A stretch of 64,000 nt of DNA from DASUGC01 sp035606665 (GTDB taxonomy: Bacteria > Acidobacteriota > Vicinamibacteria > Vicinamibacterales > SCN-69-37), in NCBI GenBank assembly GCA_035606665.1, contig DATNEY010000008.1:12392-76391 (forward strand), written 5' to 3'. Position 1 is the stretch's first letter, and each line of letters opens with the position of its first letter. This document shows, in pieces, positions 50,668-59,271 of this stretch. The notes beneath the pieces are model-generated. The model did no database searches and was not told the origin of the DNA. It saw only the letters and a list, made by a program, of their open reading frames with translations. The position numbers were made by a program, and so were the translations under genes.

Positions 50668-53262
50668 ATGGCCAATGAAGGCGCAGCCGAAGCCAAGAGC
50701 CGTATCGAAGTCGCCCTGAAGAGCAGCGCCAGATCGCTTGACCTTTCCGATCTTAGCCTGACCACGCTACCTCCAGAGATCGGCTCGCTCACCACGTTGC
50801 GGACGCTTGACCTCCACGGAAACTACGTCACCTCGTTGCCCCCAGAAATCGGCTCGCTCACCGCGTTGGGGACGCTTGACCTGAGCCAGAACCAGCTCAC
50901 GTCGTTGCCCCCAGAAATCGGCTCGCTCACGGCGTTGGAAATACTTGTTCTCTTCGACAACCAGCTCACGACGCTGCCCTCGGAGATCGCCTCGCTCACC
51001 GCGTTGCGGGCGCTTGACCTCGACGGCAACCAGCTCACGTCGTTGCCCCCAGAAATCGGCTCGCTCACCGCGTTGGTGACGCTTGACCTCGACGGCAACC
51101 GGCTCACTACGCTGCCAGCGGTGATCGGTTCGCTCACGGCGTTGCAGTTGCTCTACCTCGCGGGCAACCAGCTCACCACGCTGCCCCGGGAGATGGGTTC
51201 GCTCACTGCGCTGCGAACGCTTCACCTCCATGGCAATGAGGCGTTGGGCATTCCAAAGGAAGTGCTCGATTCGGGCGACAGACCGGCGTCGGCGCGGGCG
51301 ATCCTTGACTACTACTTCCGGGTCATCACGCAGCCGACAACGCCATTGAACGAAGGGAAAATGATCCTCGTGGGCCGAGGTGAGGTGGGCAAGACCTCGC
51401 TCGTCCGGCGGCTGCGGGAGAATAGGTTCAACCCCAAACAGAAGAAGACGGACGGTATCCGCATCGAGCCGTGGGAGATTTCCCTTGGCCCGCGGGAGAA
51501 GGTGCTGCTGCATGTGTGGGATTTCGGCGGCCAGGAGATCATGCATGCCACGCACCGCTTTTTCCTCACCAGGCGGTCGCTTTACCTCGTCGTCCTCAAC
51601 GGGCGCGAGGGAGGCGAAGATGCGGATGCGGAATACTGGCTCAAGACGATCAACGCGCTCGCGCCGGACTCGCCGGTGCTGGTGGTCCTCAATAAACATC
51701 GCTCGCACCCCGCCTCGCTGAACCGCACGGGACTGTGCGCCAAGTACCCGAACGTCTGCGGATTTGTCGAGACCGACTGCGAAAACCCCAAACCGCTCGG
51801 CATCGTCAAGCTGAAGCAGGCGATCAAGGACGCGGTGAACGAGCATCTTCCCGATGTGCGGGCGAAGTTTCCCGCTAGCTGGTCGAAGATAAAAAATGAA
51901 CTGTCGCAGATGCGGACGCGGCTCAAGAAGGACTTCATCACCTTCGATGAGTACCGGGTCCTCTGCGACGGCCACCAGGAGTTCGACCGGGTTGCCCAGG
52001 AGAACCTTGCTGGATTCCTCAACGACCTGGGCATTGCGCTGAACTACAAGGATGACCCGCGCCTCAGCGACAAGCACGTACTCAACCCCCAATGGGTGAC
52101 CGAGGGGATCTACAAGGTTCTGAATGCGCCGGTGCTGGCGGCGGCGGGTGGCACGCTGCACGTGAAGCAAGTCGGCACCATTCTCAGCGTCGCGGCGTAC
52201 CCGAAGGAAATGCACACGTTTGTGTTCGAGCTGATGCGGAAGTTTGAGCTCTGCTTTCCCTTTCCGGATCGAGACGGCGAGTATCTAGTCCCCGAATTGT
52301 TGAGCAAGGACGAGCACGCCGATGCACGTACATTCCGGAGCGACACAGGGGCAACGCGGTTTCACTACAGGTACGAGGTTCTTCCCGAGGGGCTGATCCC
52401 CCGCTTCATAGTGCGAACCTACGTCCACAGCCAGGGCCAGCCACGGTGGAGGACGGGCGTCGTCGTGCAGTTTGAGGGAAACAAGGCGCTGGTCTGGGCG
52501 GACGTAGCAGAGGGAAGAGTCGAAGTGATCGTCACGGGAGACACCCATTCCCGCCGGCGATTGCTTGCTGTGATCCGCAGCCAGTTCGACCACATTCACG
52601 ACAACCTCAAGCTGCGACCGCGGGAGGAAGTGCCCGTATCCAGCGTGCCAGGACTGGTGCTTGGATACGCGGACCTGCTGACCTACGAACGGGAGCGAGA
52701 GATGCGCCCGCGCATCCCATTCGGGGGAACTCTCCACACCCTGGATGTCATGCAACTCCTGAACGGTCTCGATCTCGAGGGAGCACGATCGGCGAAGACC
52801 CACGAACCCAGAGCGGTGCGCTTGTTCTTCAGTTACTCCAGCAAAGACGAGGAGTTCAAGGCCGAACTCGAAACACACCTGTCGCTGTTGAAGCGCGAAG
52901 GAAAACTGGCGCCGTGGCACATGAAGCGGATCGTTCCAGGAACTGATTGGGACAAGACTATCGACGAGAATCTCACGTCGGCCGACATCATCCTGCTAAT
53001 GATTAGTCCAGATTTCTTGGAATCCGGCTACATCAACGATGTGGAGGTGAAACAGGCGATGGCACAGCACGCGAGCGGGAAATCGCGTGTCGTTCCCGTC
53101 TTTGTGCGAGACTGCAGTTGGACCACGGCTCCGTTCGGCAAGCTGCAAGGCGTGCCAAAGGCAAGGGCCGTCAAGCTCGCGCCTGACCGGGACTCTGCTT
53201 GGCGCGAGGTATCCGACTGGATCCGCGCGATCGTTGACGAGCGGATCAAAGCGTCGTCATAG
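50668..53262 (+). CDS. LRR-ROC-COR-TIR (Roco) protein, NLR-like
   Basis: 864 aa. Leucine-rich repeats of 23 residues (LPPEIGSLTALxxLDLxxNQLTS) occupy about 25-200. The ROC GTPase follows: KMILVGRGEVGKTSLVRRL (P-loop about 235-243), DFGGQE (about 286), VLNKHRS (about 341), with COR after it (LNPQWVTEGIYKVLNAPVLA). A C-terminal TIR domain (about 715-855) reads VRLFFSYSSKDEEFKAELET, ISPDFLESGYINDVEVKQAM with the likely catalytic Glu near 791, and PFGKLQGVPKARAVKLAP. Sensor, GTPase switch and NADase-like effector in one chain resemble NLR immune receptors. It is co-directional with the kinase and response regulator, 27 nt behind. Confidence 0.9.
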   Translation: MANEGAAEAKSRIEVALKSSARSLDLSDLSLTTLPPEIGSLTTLRTLDLHGNYVTSLPPEIGSLTALGTLDLSQNQLTSLPPEIGSLTALEILVLFDNQLTTLPSEIASLTALRALDLDGNQLTSLPPEIGSLTALVTLDLDGNRLTTLPAVIGSLTALQLLYLAGNQLTTLPREMGSLTALRTLHLHGNEALGIPKEVLDSGDRPASARAILDYYFRVITQPTTPLNEGKMILVGRGEVGKTSLVRRLRENRFNPKQKKTDGIRIEPWEISLGPREKVLLHVWDFGGQEIMHATHRFFLTRRSLYLVVLNGREGGEDADAEYWLKTINALAPDSPVLVVLNKHRSHPASLNRTGLCAKYPNVCGFVETDCENPKPLGIVKLKQAIKDAVNEHLPDVRAKFPASWSKIKNELSQMRTRLKKDFITFDEYRVLCDGHQEFDRVAQENLAGFLNDLGIALNYKDDPRLSDKHVLNPQWVTEGIYKVLNAPVLAAAGGTLHVKQVGTILSVAAYPKEMHTFVFELMRKFELCFPFPDRDGEYLVPELLSKDEHADARTFRSDTGATRFHYRYEVLPEGLIPRFIVRTYVHSQGQPRWRTGVVVQFEGNKALVWADVAEGRVEVIVTGDTHSRRRLLAVIRSQFDHIHDNLKLRPREEVPVSSVPGLVLGYADLLTYEREREMRPRIPFGGTLHTLDVMQLLNGLDLEGARSAKTHEPRAVRLFFSYSSKDEEFKAELETHLSLLKREGKLAPWHMKRIVPGTDWDKTIDENLTSADIILLMISPDFLESGYINDVEVKQAMAQHASGKSRVVPVFVRDCSWTTAPFGKLQGVPKARAVKLAPDRDSAWREVSDWIRAIVDERIKASS
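50755..51247 (+). repeat. Tandem 69-bp LRR-coding repeats
   Basis: Seven consecutive 69-nt units share near-identical DNA (e.g. CCAGAAATCGGCTCGCTCAC). The close DNA identity, beyond what the protein requires, points to recent duplication or gene conversion and possible repeat-number variation. Confidence 0.85.
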
Positions 53263-53281
53263 ATCAGGTTCGAACGTCTCC

Positions 53282-54484
53282 TCAGTACTCCCTGAACATC
53301 CTCTGCACATCGGCCGGCTCGCTTGTCGTGGCGAGCGCGAGCATGAGCAGGATCCGCGCTTTCACGGGTTGGAGATCGTCGCCGCCGACGCGGCGTGAGG
53401 CGCCGCGGCCGCCCGGGATGCTGCCCTGGCCCGTGCGCGTGGTCGTGACGACGAACGCGCCCTTCTCTGTGGCGTAGGTCATGCCTTCGCCCTGGGTTCC
53501 GCTGATCGCTCCCGCGCCCGCGCCGGCGATGACGACGCCCTTGGCGCCGTTGTCGACCGCAGCCTTGATCAGGTCACCGGGCGCGCCCTGGTAGGTCAGA
53601 ATCACATCCACACGCGGCAACGCCTCGATCTTCTCGACATCGAACTCGCTCTTCGCGGAGTGACGCCGCACGGGTTTGCGGAGAATCTGCACCCGGTCGT
53701 ACACCGTGCCGAGGATGCCGTAGTCGTGCGAGCTGAACGTGTCGAGGGCGCGCGCGTCTGTCTTTGTGACCTCGCGGGCAGAATTGATCTCGTCGTTCAG
53801 CACAACGAGCGTCCCCATGTCCTTGGCGGCCGGGTCGGCCGCGACGACAAACGCGTCCTCCAGATTGGCGACGCCCTCATAGCCCGTCGTGCTCGGGTTG
53901 CGCATCGATCCGACGACGACCACCGGCCGGGTATCGCGGACCGTAAGGTGCAGAAAATAGGCGAGTTCCTCGAGGGTGTCGGTGCCAGACGTGACCACGA
54001 TGCCGGCGAGGTCTGCGTCCTTCTTGAACTTCTCGTTGATCTTGCGCGAGAGAGCGAGCCACTGTTCCATCGTGATGGCGCCGCTCGCGACGTTGAGGAA
54101 CTGCTCGCCCTCGGCCTTCACGCGCCGGTCGAGGCCCGGCACCGACTGGATGAGCTCGTCAACGGTCAGCCGTCCGCCCGTCTTGTTGGAAATCGTTCCG
54201 CCGGTGGCAAACAGATAGACACGCGGCAGCGGCGCGGCCGGCGCTTGTGCTTGAGCTTGTTGTGGAGGCGCGGTCTGTGCCCTGACCAACTGTGTCACAC
54301 GATCCGGTGATACTGCGGCCACGACGATGGCGACGAGGATCAATCGGAAGAGTGAAGTGTCGAGGAGCGAACGAGCCGCGCGGGTGAGCCGCGAGAGCGG
54401 AGCGGGGCGCCGGGGTCCCCGCGAGCGAACGCGTAAGGAGGGTGCGGCGGGGACGAAGTCCCCCCGCTGAAAGAATGACGCCAT
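53282..54484 (-). CDS. Exported type II asparaginase with repeat-encoded N-terminus
   Basis: 400 aa. The threonine-nucleophile motif is VYLFATGGTISNKTGG and the second catalytic Thr is in IVVTSGTDTLEELAYFL. VVVVGSMRNPSTTGYEGVAN, SSHDYGILG and KGVVIAGAGAGAIS complete the family. It hydrolyses asparagine in the periplasm. From ATG 54484 the first ~42 residues (RGDFVPAAPSLRVRSRGPRR...) are translation of dispersed repeat copy 3; a hydrophobic signal (LFRLILVAIVVAAV) follows. A start inside or after the repeat (e.g. TTG) is possible, but TATAGT at 54499-54494 lies 9 nt before this ATG. Confidence 0.88.
   Translation of the reverse strand: MASFFQRGDFVPAAPSLRVRSRGPRRPAPLSRLTRAARSLLDTSLFRLILVAIVVAAVSPDRVTQLVRAQTAPPQQAQAQAPAAPLPRVYLFATGGTISNKTGGRLTVDELIQSVPGLDRRVKAEGEQFLNVASGAITMEQWLALSRKINEKFKKDADLAGIVVTSGTDTLEELAYFLHLTVRDTRPVVVVGSMRNPSTTGYEGVANLEDAFVVAADPAAKDMGTLVVLNDEINSAREVTKTDARALDTFSSHDYGILGTVYDRVQILRKPVRRHSAKSEFDVEKIEALPRVDVILTYQGAPGDLIKAAVDNGAKGVVIAGAGAGAISGTQGEGMTYATEKGAFVVTTTRTGQGSIPGGRGASRRVGGDDLQPVKARILLMLALATTSEPADVQRMFREY
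54367..54467 (+). repeat. 100-bp dispersed repeat, copy 3
   Basis: Third copy of the family (see 15267-15367). Here it lies inside the 5' end of the asparagine hydrolase reading frame, in the opposite sense to the gene, and would encode an Arg/Pro-rich stretch before the signal peptide. Confidence 0.85.
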
Positions 54485-54494
54485 AACGGCGCCA

Positions 54495-54683
54495 CTATAC
54501 CGCCTTCCGAGGCTCCCCGGCCCTCGTCAGCCAGCCCGCCAACTGCGTCGCCGCATCGTCGGGTGTCGTACCGTAGAAGGGCATGAGCGACGTCATGCCG
54601 CCGGGTGTGCGCGCTATCTGCGCACGCCACCGATCGCGGGCGACCGGGCGTACCTCGATGACGTAGGATCGGCCGTGAATCAT
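54495..54683 (-). CDS. Hypothetical 62-aa protein
   Basis: MIHGRSYVIEVRPVARDRWR, then AQIARTPGGMTSLMPFYGTT and PDDAATQLAGWLTRAGEPRK AV. Beta strands then a helix, like small dsRBD-like or HicB-like folds, but no family is certain. Ends 10 nt before the asparaginase start. The longer ORF upstream has no coding character. Confidence 0.45.
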   Translation of the reverse strand: MIHGRSYVIEVRPVARDRWRAQIARTPGGMTSLMPFYGTTPDDAATQLAGWLTRAGEPRKAV

Positions 54684-54916
54684 GTGAGTGATGCGGACCG
54701 GGGCGGCGGAGTTATCTGGTGTCGTATGCACGAGCAGAGCGGTGATTCTAGCCAGCCACAGGCCGCGCGCAAGCGAAGACGCGCGCGAAGCTGCACCGCG
54801 ATTGAGCGTACGCACGGGAAACCGGCAATCGCGCGCGGAAAAATATTTTGCATGACAGGTCTTGCACAGCCGATCCACGTTTCTTCCACAGGTTTTCCAC
54901 AAGTGGTTTTTCGGCG
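54684..54916. other. Gap between divergent genes, no gene seen
   Basis: 233 nt between the 62-aa gene (-) and the periplasmic protein gene (+). It holds two TTCCACA words (in CTTCCACAGG and TTTTCCACAAG near 54886-54902) that resemble degenerate DnaA boxes, but there is no replication gene nearby. No convincing promoter or RNA gene was seen. Confidence 0.3.
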
Positions 54917-56293
54917 ATGACTAGTCGTGCGATTTGGCGCACCGTTACGCTCACGATCGCACTCGCGATCGCGGTGGCAGCCCCCGTTCGCGCGCAGGCA
55001 ATCGACCCTGGCGCGATTTTTCGCGTGTTCTTGAAGTCCGGGCAGGCGCTCCCAAGCTACGGCGAGTCCGCGCTCGTCGGCGATCGCGTGGTATTCACGC
55101 TGCTCGTCGGCGCCGACGCGCGCCCGGCCATTCAACTGATGAGCCTGCCGGTCGATCGCGTGGATCTGGTGCGCACGCGGCGCTATGCGGACGCCCTTCG
55201 TGCCAAGCACTACGCCGCAACGCGGGGAGAAGTCGACTACGCGGCGATGACGCAGGAGGTCCAGCGCACGCTGACGCAGCTCACTGCCATCGAGGATCCG
55301 AAGAAACGTCTGGAACTTGCGGAAGATGCGAAGAAGAAGCTGCTCTCGTGGGCGGCAGGCACCTACGGCTACCGGGCGAAAGAGATTCGAGAGCTCACGA
55401 TTCTCTTCGATGACGTGATCAACGAGCTTCGGGCGGCGTCCGGCCAGCGCGAGTTTTCTGTGGACCTCCGGGCGGGCCCGGATGACACGCCGCCGGAGCA
55501 GATTCTGTCGGCACCCACCCTCGCAGAATCCGTAGCCCTCGCCCTGGAGGCCGCTCGGGCCGCGGACTCGGAGTCCGACCGCCTAGCGGTTCTTCGAGTC
55601 GCCGATGGCCTTTCCGCGACCGCGGGCGTGCCGGCGGACATCAGCGCCGCAGTGAAGCGGGAGATGACGTCCGAGGCGGAGGTCGCGACCTCGTACGCGA
55701 AGCTCTTCGACGACGTGCGCACGCAGGCCAATCAAGCGCGCCGGCGCACGGACGTCGCCGGCGTGGAGGCGGCCATCGCGTCCCTCCAATCACGTGACCG
55801 TGATCTGGGAGGGCGCAGGCGCCAGAGCGTCGACGGTCTCCTTGCGGAACTGGCGCAGGTGCTCGAAGCGACGAAGGCGCACCGGGCCGCACTCGATCGA
55901 TACGCCCTCATGCGCAGCACCCTGCTGCAGTACGAGCGCACGGCTCGTCCTGTGATGAGCGGTCTCGACGGCATGATGCCCGTCCTCAACGCGCTCGGTG
56001 ACCTGCGCTACATGGCGTACGAGCGGCTCGAACGTGCGACGACGCGCCTTGCCTCGTATCGCAAGACGTTCGAAGCGATCGAACCTCCAGCGGATTTGGT
56101 GGACGTTCATGCGTCCATCGACAGCGCGCTCAAGATGGCCGCCTATGCGGTGAGCCGCCGGCGCCTCGCGATGAGCCTGCGCAGCGAGTTGATCGATCGC
56201 GAAGCCGCGACCGCGGCGACGGGTGCGCTCATGCTGTACGGGCTCGCTCGCGAACAGCTCATCTCGCGCCTCTATCCACCGAAGATCAAGTGA
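54917..56293 (+). CDS. Exported helical protein of unknown function
   Basis: 458 aa from MTSRAIWRTVTLTIALAIAV, a signal peptide with cleavage near VRAQA. The mature part is almost all helix with heptad-like runs (MTQEVQRTLTQLTAIEDPKK, VEAAIASLQSRDRDLGGRRR). No enzyme motif seen. Its stop overlaps the GTG of the AddB-like gene (GTGA), suggesting co-translation with a DNA repair operon although it is exported, which is odd. Confidence 0.72.
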   Translation: MTSRAIWRTVTLTIALAIAVAAPVRAQAIDPGAIFRVFLKSGQALPSYGESALVGDRVVFTLLVGADARPAIQLMSLPVDRVDLVRTRRYADALRAKHYAATRGEVDYAAMTQEVQRTLTQLTAIEDPKKRLELAEDAKKKLLSWAAGTYGYRAKEIRELTILFDDVINELRAASGQREFSVDLRAGPDDTPPEQILSAPTLAESVALALEAARAADSESDRLAVLRVADGLSATAGVPADISAAVKREMTSEAEVATSYAKLFDDVRTQANQARRRTDVAGVEAAIASLQSRDRDLGGRRRQSVDGLLAELAQVLEATKAHRAALDRYALMRSTLLQYERTARPVMSGLDGMMPVLNALGDLRYMAYERLERATTRLASYRKTFEAIEPPADLVDVHASIDSALKMAAYAVSRRRLAMSLRSELIDREAATAATGALMLYGLAREQLISRLYPPKIK

Positions 56294-59271
56294 CGGTCAC
56301 TCGCGTATCTCAGCGCCGCACGCTCATTCGCGCGCGCGATCTTGCCGCGTTTCGCGCGGCCGTGATCGACCGGGCCTTGTCCGGGGCGCCGATGGACGCG
56401 CGCAGGCGTGCGGTTGTGGTGCCGACGCGCGCCGCCGCCGAACTCCTCAGGCAATCCATCGAAACCGGTCTCGCCGTTGATCGGCCACCGGCGGTCGTCC
56501 TGCCTGATTTCGTGACGCGCCGCGAGCTCGTCGAGCGGCTCGGCGCGGCGATGCCGGAGGTGCCGCGGTTGTTGTCGGGCCTCGAGCGGCTGGTGCTCCT
56601 CGAGCGCGCAGCCGCGCGAACGTCGCTCCGGCCGCGCATGTCGGGATCTCCGTTCCCGCTGAGACCCGGGCTCATCGCCGCCATGCTCGACTTCTACGAC
56701 GAGCTGCATCGGCGACAGCGCCCGGTCCGGCGCTTCGCGGAGGCGTTGTTCGACCAGCTGAGGGGTGAGCGCGGCGCCGATCGCGGCAGCGACAGTCTCA
56801 TTCACCAGACCTGCTTCCTGGGCTTCACGTTCCTCGCCTACGAGCGCGCCGTCGCGGCGACGGGCGCCCTCGACGAGCACGGCCTCCGGCGCGTATTGCT
56901 CGCTGGGCAGCCCCCGCTGCCGTACGACCACATCGTCATTGCCGTTGCCGACCATCCATCGGATCCACGTGGACTCTGGCCGGCGGACTTCGATCTCCTT
57001 GGCCGTCTGCGTGCCCTCGCGACGATTGAGGTTGTCGTCACCGACGCGTTGCACGACGCCGGATTTCGGGAGCGCATGGAGACGGAGCTCCCAGGAATTG
57101 AGGAAGCGCGCATTGAGACCAGTGCGGCGACGGCGTCCCCCGTGATTCTGCGGCCCGTACCCGCGCCCGGCGGGGAAGGCGCGGACGAAATCTGCGTGGT
57201 CAGCCGCGATCGCGAGGACGAACTGCGCGATGTCGCGCGCGCCGTGAGGCACAGCGCGCCCGGCGGCGATCTCAGCGAACCGACCGCGGTCGTGTTTCAC
57301 AGGCCGCTGCCGTATCTCTATCTCGCGCAACGCGTCTTCACCGAAGCGCATGTGCCGTATCAGGCGCTCGACGCGCTGCCGCTGGCCGCGCAGCCGTACG
57401 CGGCAATGCTCGACGTCGTACTCACGGCCGCGCGTACGGGCGCGACGCGCGGATCGGCTGTCGAGCTTCTGCGGAATGGACTGCTTCACGTCGAGGTCGA
57501 TGGCGAAAGGGTGACGGGCCGGGACGTTGCCGCGCTGGACGAGGCGCTGGCGGCGCGCCGTACCGTAGCCGAGGCTGACACCTTCGCGGCCGAAGTCCTT
57601 CGCGCCCGTTCCGGCGCCGGTGCGACTCGCGCGGCCAAGGCTGCGGCCTCGGTTCGCGAACAGCTTCTTGCATTCCGCGACGGAGCCTCGGCGTCCGCCC
57701 AGGTGCGGGTGCTGCTTGATTTCCTTCGAATGCACGAGCAGCTTCCCGCGCAGGACGATCCATGGCGCGAACGCCATCTTCGAGCGAGGTCAGCCGTGCA
57801 GACGGTCCTGGCGGAGCTCGCGGCCGCCTACGAGCGCCACGACGACCACAAGCGATCGCACGAGGAAGTCGCGGCCGCGATTCGATTTGCCATCGAAGCC
57901 GAGACGTTTTCACCGGAACGCGCTCCGGGCGGCGTCCGCCTCGTCGATGCCGTGGCGGCGCGGTTCGGGACGTTCGACCACGCTCACATCGTTGGACTCG
58001 TCGAAACTGATTGGCCCGAGCGCCCGCGGCGGAACATCTTCTATACCGCCGGATTGCTCAAGTCGCTCGGCTGGCCGCAGGAACCCGACCAGGCGCGCGT
58101 GCAGCAGGCGATGTTCGGCGATCTCCTGGGGCTGCCGGCACGGACGCTGACCCTGCATGCCTTTGCGTTTGAAGGCGATGCGCTCCTCGCGCGCTCACCG
58201 CTCGTCGAAATCGCGCGTGACAGGACGCACGCGCGCCTGCCGGCTCGGGACGCGCACAGAATCTTCGACGATGAGGTGCTGACGGCGGAGGGAATCGGAC
58301 CGGACGTCCTTGGCGGCGAACGGGCGACGTGGCTCGCGATGCGGCAGGCCAGGCCGGAGCTTGGTGTCGATGCGTACGGCGGCTTCGTCGGTCCCCAGCC
58401 GGCGCGCCGGTATCGCGTGAGCCGCGTCGATCACTACGTGCTCTGTCCCTTCAAGTACTTCGCCGAAAACGTGCTCGGCTTACCTGAAGAGCGCGACGAC
58501 ATGGCGGGGCTCACGCCCCTCGAGCGCGGCAACCTGATCCACTCGCTGTTCGAGCAATTCTACAAGACGTGGGACGAGCGGCACGCCGGCACGATCACCG
58601 CGGCCAATCTTCCGGATGCGGTCGCGCTGTTCGCCGAGTTAGCCGAGGCCGCACTCGCGTTGCTGCCTGAGGCCGATCGCGTGCTCGAGCGCACGCGGCT
58701 GCTCGGCTCGCTCGTCGCGGCCGGCGTCGCCGAGCGCGTATTCGAACTCGAGGCGGACAGAGGCGGTAACGTCGTTCGGCGCCACCTCGAACGCGATCTC
58801 AAGGGACCGTTCACGTTTCCGCTGCTCGGGGGGCTCAAGACGAGAACCGTCGAGATCAGCGGCAAGGCCGACCGGATCGACGTGTTCGCGGACGGATCGC
58901 TGCGGGTGATCGACTACAAGCTGAGCCGGCTGCCCGATGTGAAGTCGTCGATCCAGATCGCGGTCTACGCCATGGCCGCACAGCAATGGCTGCAGGGCGA
59001 GGACGGCAAATCGCACCCGATCGCGGCGGCGGCGTACCTGGCGTTTGGCGACGAGGATCGGCTGGAGGGCGCGCTTGGATCCCGCGACCAGCCCGCGGCG
59101 ATCGCGGTCGAAGCCCGTGCCGCGGAATTCGCCGCCGTCATCGAGCGCATCGAACAGGGCGAGTTCCCGCCGCAACCCCGACAACCGAATGAGTGCACCT
59201 GGTGCCGGTACGCCGGCGTCTGCCGGAAGGAATACAGGGAGACCGAGGATGAAACAGCCGAGCCTGTTTGA
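56290..59271 (+). CDS. addB: AddB-like nuclease/helicase-fold subunit
   Basis: 993 aa. The N-terminal region is an inactivated UvrD-like helicase fold (VVVPTRAAAELLRQSIETGL). The C-terminal RecB-type nuclease reads VSRVDHYVLCPFKYFAENVL, ERGNLIHSLFEQF, GKADRIDVFADGSLRVIDYK with the D...ExK-type DYK core, and ECTWCRYAGVCRKEY. The Cys before the domain and the three at its end are the Fe-S staple cysteines of AddB. With AddA it resects double-strand breaks. Confidence 0.85.
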   Translation: MTVTRVSQRRTLIRARDLAAFRAAVIDRALSGAPMDARRRAVVVPTRAAAELLRQSIETGLAVDRPPAVVLPDFVTRRELVERLGAAMPEVPRLLSGLERLVLLERAAARTSLRPRMSGSPFPLRPGLIAAMLDFYDELHRRQRPVRRFAEALFDQLRGERGADRGSDSLIHQTCFLGFTFLAYERAVAATGALDEHGLRRVLLAGQPPLPYDHIVIAVADHPSDPRGLWPADFDLLGRLRALATIEVVVTDALHDAGFRERMETELPGIEEARIETSAATASPVILRPVPAPGGEGADEICVVSRDREDELRDVARAVRHSAPGGDLSEPTAVVFHRPLPYLYLAQRVFTEAHVPYQALDALPLAAQPYAAMLDVVLTAARTGATRGSAVELLRNGLLHVEVDGERVTGRDVAALDEALAARRTVAEADTFAAEVLRARSGAGATRAAKAAASVREQLLAFRDGASASAQVRVLLDFLRMHEQLPAQDDPWRERHLRARSAVQTVLAELAAAYERHDDHKRSHEEVAAAIRFAIEAETFSPERAPGGVRLVDAVAARFGTFDHAHIVGLVETDWPERPRRNIFYTAGLLKSLGWPQEPDQARVQQAMFGDLLGLPARTLTLHAFAFEGDALLARSPLVEIARDRTHARLPARDAHRIFDDEVLTAEGIGPDVLGGERATWLAMRQARPELGVDAYGGFVGPQPARRYRVSRVDHYVLCPFKYFAENVLGLPEERDDMAGLTPLERGNLIHSLFEQFYKTWDERHAGTITAANLPDAVALFAELAEAALALLPEADRVLERTRLLGSLVAAGVAERVFELEADRGGNVVRRHLERDLKGPFTFPLLGGLKTRTVEISGKADRIDVFADGSLRVIDYKLSRLPDVKSSIQIAVYAMAAQQWLQGEDGKSHPIAAAAYLAFGDEDRLEGALGSRDQPAAIAVEARAAEFAAVIERIEQGEFPPQPRQPNECTWCRYAGVCRKEYRETEDETAEPV

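Noticed and set aside
54886..54902. DnaA-box-like TTCCACA words
   Set aside because: Only two degenerate matches, with no dnaA, dnaN or AT-rich unwinding region nearby.
56272..57777. 501-aa minus-strand frame opposite addB
   Set aside because: Antisense shadow; the plus strand encodes a well-conserved AddB-like protein.
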